Source: JBDWFY01 sp964291365 (GTDB taxonomy: Bacteria; Pseudomonadota; Alphaproteobacteria; Rhizobiales; Stappiaceae). Taken from it: a stretch of 64,000 bases of DNA. Numbering within the stretch: position 1 is the stretch's first letter; each line of letters opens with the position of its first letter. Under the pieces are notes generated by a model. It saw only the letters and a program-made list of their open reading frames with translations. It was not told where the DNA came from and did not search any database. Below, in pieces: positions 62,701-64,000 of the stretch. The translations under genes were made by a program, and so were the position numbers. The stretch spans positions 682,001 through 746,000 of the forward strand of contig OZ219989.1 in NCBI GenBank assembly GCA_964291365.2. The letters run 5' to 3'.

Positions 62701-64000
62701 CGGTGCGAGGAAGTCACCAACTTGAGTAATTTGAAAATGAACGTTAATCACATCATTATTTTCTGGTAGTTTATCAGTAGAAAATGTGAAGATTGCTTCA
62801 TCCCCTTCAATGACTTCAGGTAAACCAGCAATAGTGATGTTTGGTGCCCCAGCAGGTGCATCATTATCTTGAATCGTAATTGACGCTGAATTTGAAGAGC
62901 TTCTCAAATAGGTCGCATCCATTGTTCTACTAGTTTTCTTAGGATCCTCTTGAACAACAACAGTAATGGTGCCATGGGATTCATCGTTCGTATCTGCAAG
63001 AGTCATTACTTCTACTAAATCAGAATTGCTGGACATATCAAGTGTTGCAGAAGTTGGTGGAGTTCCAGTAATGAAATCTTCACCTGCTCCCTGAGAAACT
63101 AATATAAAAACTGGTAAGTCCGCATTTAGTGTTGCGGTAGTGGAGATAGTGAATTTCGCAGTCTCACCTTCGATAATTGTGGTAGGACTAGTACGCGTTA
63201 TAGTAATTTCTGGTAAAACTTCTTTAGCGATGACTTTCACATTGGTGGGAGTTGTTGATATCGCATCATAATCATACGTTGGCACAATTGTGAGACTGAT
63301 TGCTCCTTCGGAACTATTCACGACTTCAGATGTTGGAATGGGGACAGGTTTGTTAGTAGTTGTATTAGGTGCGGCAATAATCTCTATTAACGAATTGGTG
63401 TAGTTGAGATATGTTCCTGTGGTATTCGTAGCTTGTAAGTCCACCATGATTGTTTGTTGAGTATTACTAGTAGAGGTCGCGGTTAGTATAACAGCAATAT
63501 CATCTCCTTCAACAACACTTACTGGAGCATCAATCGCAACAAAAATCTCTGCAGTGTCATTATCTTCAACAGCTATTTCAACTTTGCGATTATTCATGTT
63601 GATATTGTAACTTTCACCATTTGCAAGTTCTACCGCGATACTACCATCCAATTCGTATGCATCATCATCTTCAGTATTGATAGGTACAGAAATATTTTGG
63701 TTATTTACGACTACATCTTGTTGTCTCATCCCTGCAGCTCCTTCTAAGAATGAGCCTACTTCAGAAGTGCTGTAGAGAATGACAAAATCATAAGTTGCTG
63801 GTTGATCAAGTTGAAAAATTACTGCTGGATTTTCGCCTTCGATTACAGATGTGATTGGATTAGTTGTATCTTGAATGGTACCAGGTGCTAATGAAATAGT
63901 CGGGGCTGGTTGATTGTTATCATTAATAGTGATTTGGGTCGTAGTGGTACTTGGATAATCAGCAGGTAAATACCTATCAACTGCTTCTGGATCATAGTTT
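56281..64000 (-). CDS. Giant Calx-beta repeat autotransporter (5' end beyond the window)
   Basis: The frame is open from the right edge of the window to the stop at 56281, at least 2,572 residues. The in-window Met at 63729 is inside a repeat, so the true start lies beyond 64000. The passenger is a chain of ~100-residue Calx-beta modules, each with acidic Ca2+-binding turns such as 'DDNLDEANETFTATLSNP', 'DNDDPPVFSI' and 'EVDETFTITY'. The last ~300 residues form a type V autotransporter barrel ('FWGIGDSRNL', 'NPYLGWSLPNQDANLAVVAG') ending in Lys-Trp, the C-terminal aromatic expected for Bam recognition. It is a probable surface adhesin or Ca2+-dependent stalk. It has a 1.46-kb internal duplication and a truncated copy at 53.4 kb. 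Confidence 0.9.
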   Translation of the reverse strand, partial: NYDPEAVDRYLPADYPSTTTTQITINDNNQPAPTISLAPGTIQDTTNPITSVIEGENPAVIFQLDQPATYDFVILYSTSEVGSFLEGAAGMRQQDVVVNNQNISVPINTEDDDAYELDGSIAVELANGESYNINMNNRKVEIAVEDNDTAEIFVAIDAPVSVVEGDDIAVILTATSTSNTQQTIMVDLQATNTTGTYLNYTNSLIEIIAAPNTTTNKPVPIPTSEVVNSSEGAISLTIVPTYDYDAISTTPTNVKVIAKEVLPEITITRTSPTTIIEGETAKFTISTTATLNADLPVFILVSQGAGEDFITGTPPTSATLDMSSNSDLVEVMTLADTNDESHGTITVVVQEDPKKTSRTMDATYLRSSSNSASITIQDNDAPAGAPNITIAGLPEVIEGDEAIFTFSTDKLPENNDVINVHFQITQVGDFLAPFTTPDDIDITSSGPASFKLPTMPDAVTEVEGAVTVQLVADTEPTPTYSVGNPYFATTALIDDDDTNLPSVTIVLANPSDQTITEGTSDAMFTINSSSETSSSTPIEVEVIITQNGDFLDEAMGVRKPMITTGTPFPLTEMIEDDEIDEPDGSITARLKLKSPKTYAIGAEQQATINVMDDEEVPEISITAVTDEEGTEQNSADYNTFDFNVSLDRASTKNITVVFAFGKVGDSAKVGPTEDYTHAYDTPAKKILTFANASSENTNNREETITVTIIGDSYNEADELFTITLSNPTNAKFADNKTQISTTGTIENDDPVPSIKFDSATAESSEGIPVKFPVSLSAPSGHDITISYTLADGSATIADNDYVNPADGARTLMIPAKSMGGTISVTTTQDNVDEIDEDFSITLDDPADTSIVTLGTPKTATGTILSDDNPTLSIESKTVSEDDGTVTLKVKLASPKGTAIRVSWNTMNGTAIAGRDFTANSGILEFDGTNTDKEEEIAIAILDDSNDEDEQSFAVQLADVFGITRLNGGTGTITIMDNDDEPMVSIAQVTTQVEDNGAIPPATLSDTLYNIDVTLNDGTAATASEKTVSVNFTISPGTAVLTHDYELVNSSNTLTFNPGTTTQQIMLRIKADNMDEDNEIFSIQLTSKTNAQFASGADSPQSITITDNDGPPVISIENVSVTEGVDSGGMFIITQTPASGKTVSVDVTIADDTAIAGINEDYEISESSGNSKTLEFTKTDIPAASVTQNIAFTIRDDNLDEANETFTATLSNPSPRAYADIHDTKNVGTATIVDAANDLPPTLTITAGSGSEGDQDEMGDISFTAMLDKPSGRVITATITPSTESGDTAKAGIDFKTTPVMVVFAKGEQSMTFAVKSIGDDIDEVDETFTITYRADYANTPNRTVTGIILSDDNPTLSIESKTVNEDVGTVTLKVKLANPKGSAISVPWETVAGTAMADNDFATNKGTLEFDGTNIDKEEEIVITILDDSNDEDDQSFTVQLFNVPNVTRLNSGIGTITIMDNDAEPKISIAQITAQMEDIETTASTPPTDTLYNIAVTLNDGTAVTASDKTVSVGFTITPGTAVAIHDYDLDNSSNTLTFDPGFSTQIIRLRIKADNMDEDNETFTVQLTSATNAQFKSGANSPKTITITDNDDPPVFSIDDVSVTEGSVTEGVFMITQTPPSGKTVSVDVTFKDGTATVGENEDYEISGNGGMTRRLIFPKVNIPTVSKTRSISFTIRDDNLDEEHETFTATLSNPNPSANASIHPTKSVGTATIINATVDVQPTLTISAGSGLEGNQGEMGDIGFTASLDRSSGRNITVRITSFMAPGDTAEPGIDFIAEPVPFRLIFQKGELSKSFVIKSIGDSEKELDETFTITYSADHAKTPLTTTIGTIFSDEIPRVSIVREDEATTPVLEGETFEVELTTMETPPPTMLNPIYLNINLLQGRKFIAFRMPRVVKMETGSKTLRIQTLKNAKDMEGGTIVISISVSEGIAGINHEKSFINVNITNNDSLPTTLQPRISIAVSAVEAILRNQGNSGASPGLANSPQMQLPNISVSALAQFVNEGEPIQFEISRNRFHNSELIIDYMLIPEGDFYGRISNEVRQVHLSRSQTNANIEIATIDDKFAEPDGAMTLSLIARDSYHLADQSSARVVVSDLEDRQQHVNQLTLASQDILSNLTDTIGANTFNISTSRMEQAFSNSNDLTTFKFNGNQDLINILTASGEALNENSLTLREILGNSSFSIGLFAEDLKPNRTTFWGIGDSRNLTSSKSLNQHSWEGDVFTGQIGFDSILGSGFLTGLSTSLIESEIEHTGATTDKLLFKTRSTALNPYLGWSLPNQDANLAVVAGYGVGEIDIDQTHYELQTVSNSYHTIGVSGDKRIYSSDRIFKGGTSKLTINGKSWIARQNLHGIEGLISSLQSTSSYHQIGISGSHTQHLSDSSTLIPKFSFNLSKNNKDQQSSFGLEISNELTYTSPLGISLTGKNKILLVEQDEIQKWSIFGNLNYDRDNDQLGTILEFSSSYGILQELNTTSNWSSHIFERDIVYSPYLDGVNFKSELGYGISIIDETRSLTPFGNIDFSEFSNRHYNVGARIKIGSNLKLELTGTQESSTAGITNQKIQFDGTMKW
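58492..59952 (-). repeat. Internal tandem duplication of the autotransporter, second unit
   Basis: About 487 codons, four to five Calx-beta modules, starting at 'SDDNPTLSIESKTVNEDVG' and ending before 'SDEIPRVSIVRE'. The order of modules and many residues match the unit encoded at 59953-61407. Confidence 0.85.
59953..61407 (-). repeat. Internal tandem duplication of the autotransporter, first unit
   Basis: 485 codons from 'SDDNPTLSIESKTVSEDDG' to the next 'SDDNPTLSIES'. Shared blocks with the second unit include 'FDGTN.DKEEEI', 'ILDDSNDED', 'RIKADNMDEDNE' and 'FTIRDDNLDE'. The units are adjacent and in phase, so repeat number can change without breaking the frame. Confidence 0.85.

Noticed and set aside
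56281..64000. CRISPR or satellite-like array in the repetitive 58-63 kb region
   Set aside because: The repetition is protein-coding Calx-beta modules in one frame, with no short direct repeats and spacers.

Overview
The window is AT-rich and probably comes from the chromosome of a marine alphaproteobacterium. I infer this from gene content, not from a marker gene: a leucine-degradation operon, a SoeABC-type sulfite dehydrogenase, a DddP-type DMSP lyase beside MttB-like and dimethylglycine-dehydrogenase-like enzymes, a FrcBCA-type sugar ABC transporter, inositol-catabolism genes and a Calx-beta autotransporter. I found no rRNA, tRNA or CRISPR array. Insertion sequences of four families (IS30, IS21, ISAs1-like, IS630), broken genes and segmental duplications show a genome in active rearrangement.

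Layout. 0.2-0.6 kb: IS30 transposase remnant. 0.9-7.8 kb: five tightly spaced genes for the lower leucine pathway (methylcrotonyl-CoA carboxylase beta and alpha subunits, an acyl-CoA synthetase, HMG-CoA lyase, methylglutaconyl-CoA hydratase). 7.9-9.1 kb: a UbiH-like FAD monooxygenase whose last 17 codons were cut off by an intact IS21-family element (9074-11721) with a 6-bp target duplication. 11.8-16.3 kb: soeCBA on the minus strand. 16.8-17.9 kb: three small genes, two of them resembling a toxin/antitoxin pair. 18.1-24.0 kb: a complete peptide-type ABC transporter on the minus strand, divergent from 24.4-30.0 kb, where an MttB-family methyltransferase, an FAD/GcvT demethylating dehydrogenase and DddP lie in line. 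This looks like an uptake and catabolism island for methylated onium compounds (DMSP, betaines). 30.3-32.3 kb: a two-gene AAA ATPase/RloB (AbiL-like) defence module. 32.4-35.3 kb: FrcBCA-type sugar transporter with a strongly palindromic control region.

36.2-38.0 kb: an ISAs1-like transposase with an extra N-terminal helix-turn-helix domain, next to a probably truncated gene. 38.4-42.1 kb: hypothetical genes, a YcbB-like L,D-transpeptidase and a tiny lipoprotein-like gene with its own terminator. 42.2-43.8 kb: one full IS630 transposase and one N-terminal fragment of another. 44.8-49.7 kb: iolC (kinase fused to DUF2090), iolD, iolE. 50.0-53.0 kb: a degraded or patchwork stretch with a four-TM protein interrupted by TAG, two paralogous small proteins sharing a KINAT motif, a copied iolE 3' end and an unknown 205-aa region gene. 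53.1-56.7 kb: a segment of about 1 kb present twice, carrying a 50-aa gene and an autotransporter 3' end, with a Fic-family gene between the copies. 56.3-64.0 kb: a giant Calx-beta autotransporter whose start lies beyond the window and which contains a 1.46-kb internal tandem duplication.

The best leads for undescribed biology are the DddP/MttB/DMGDH/ABC island, the KINAT small-protein pair, the duplicated 50-aa gene with its conserved leader, and the chimeric transposase.
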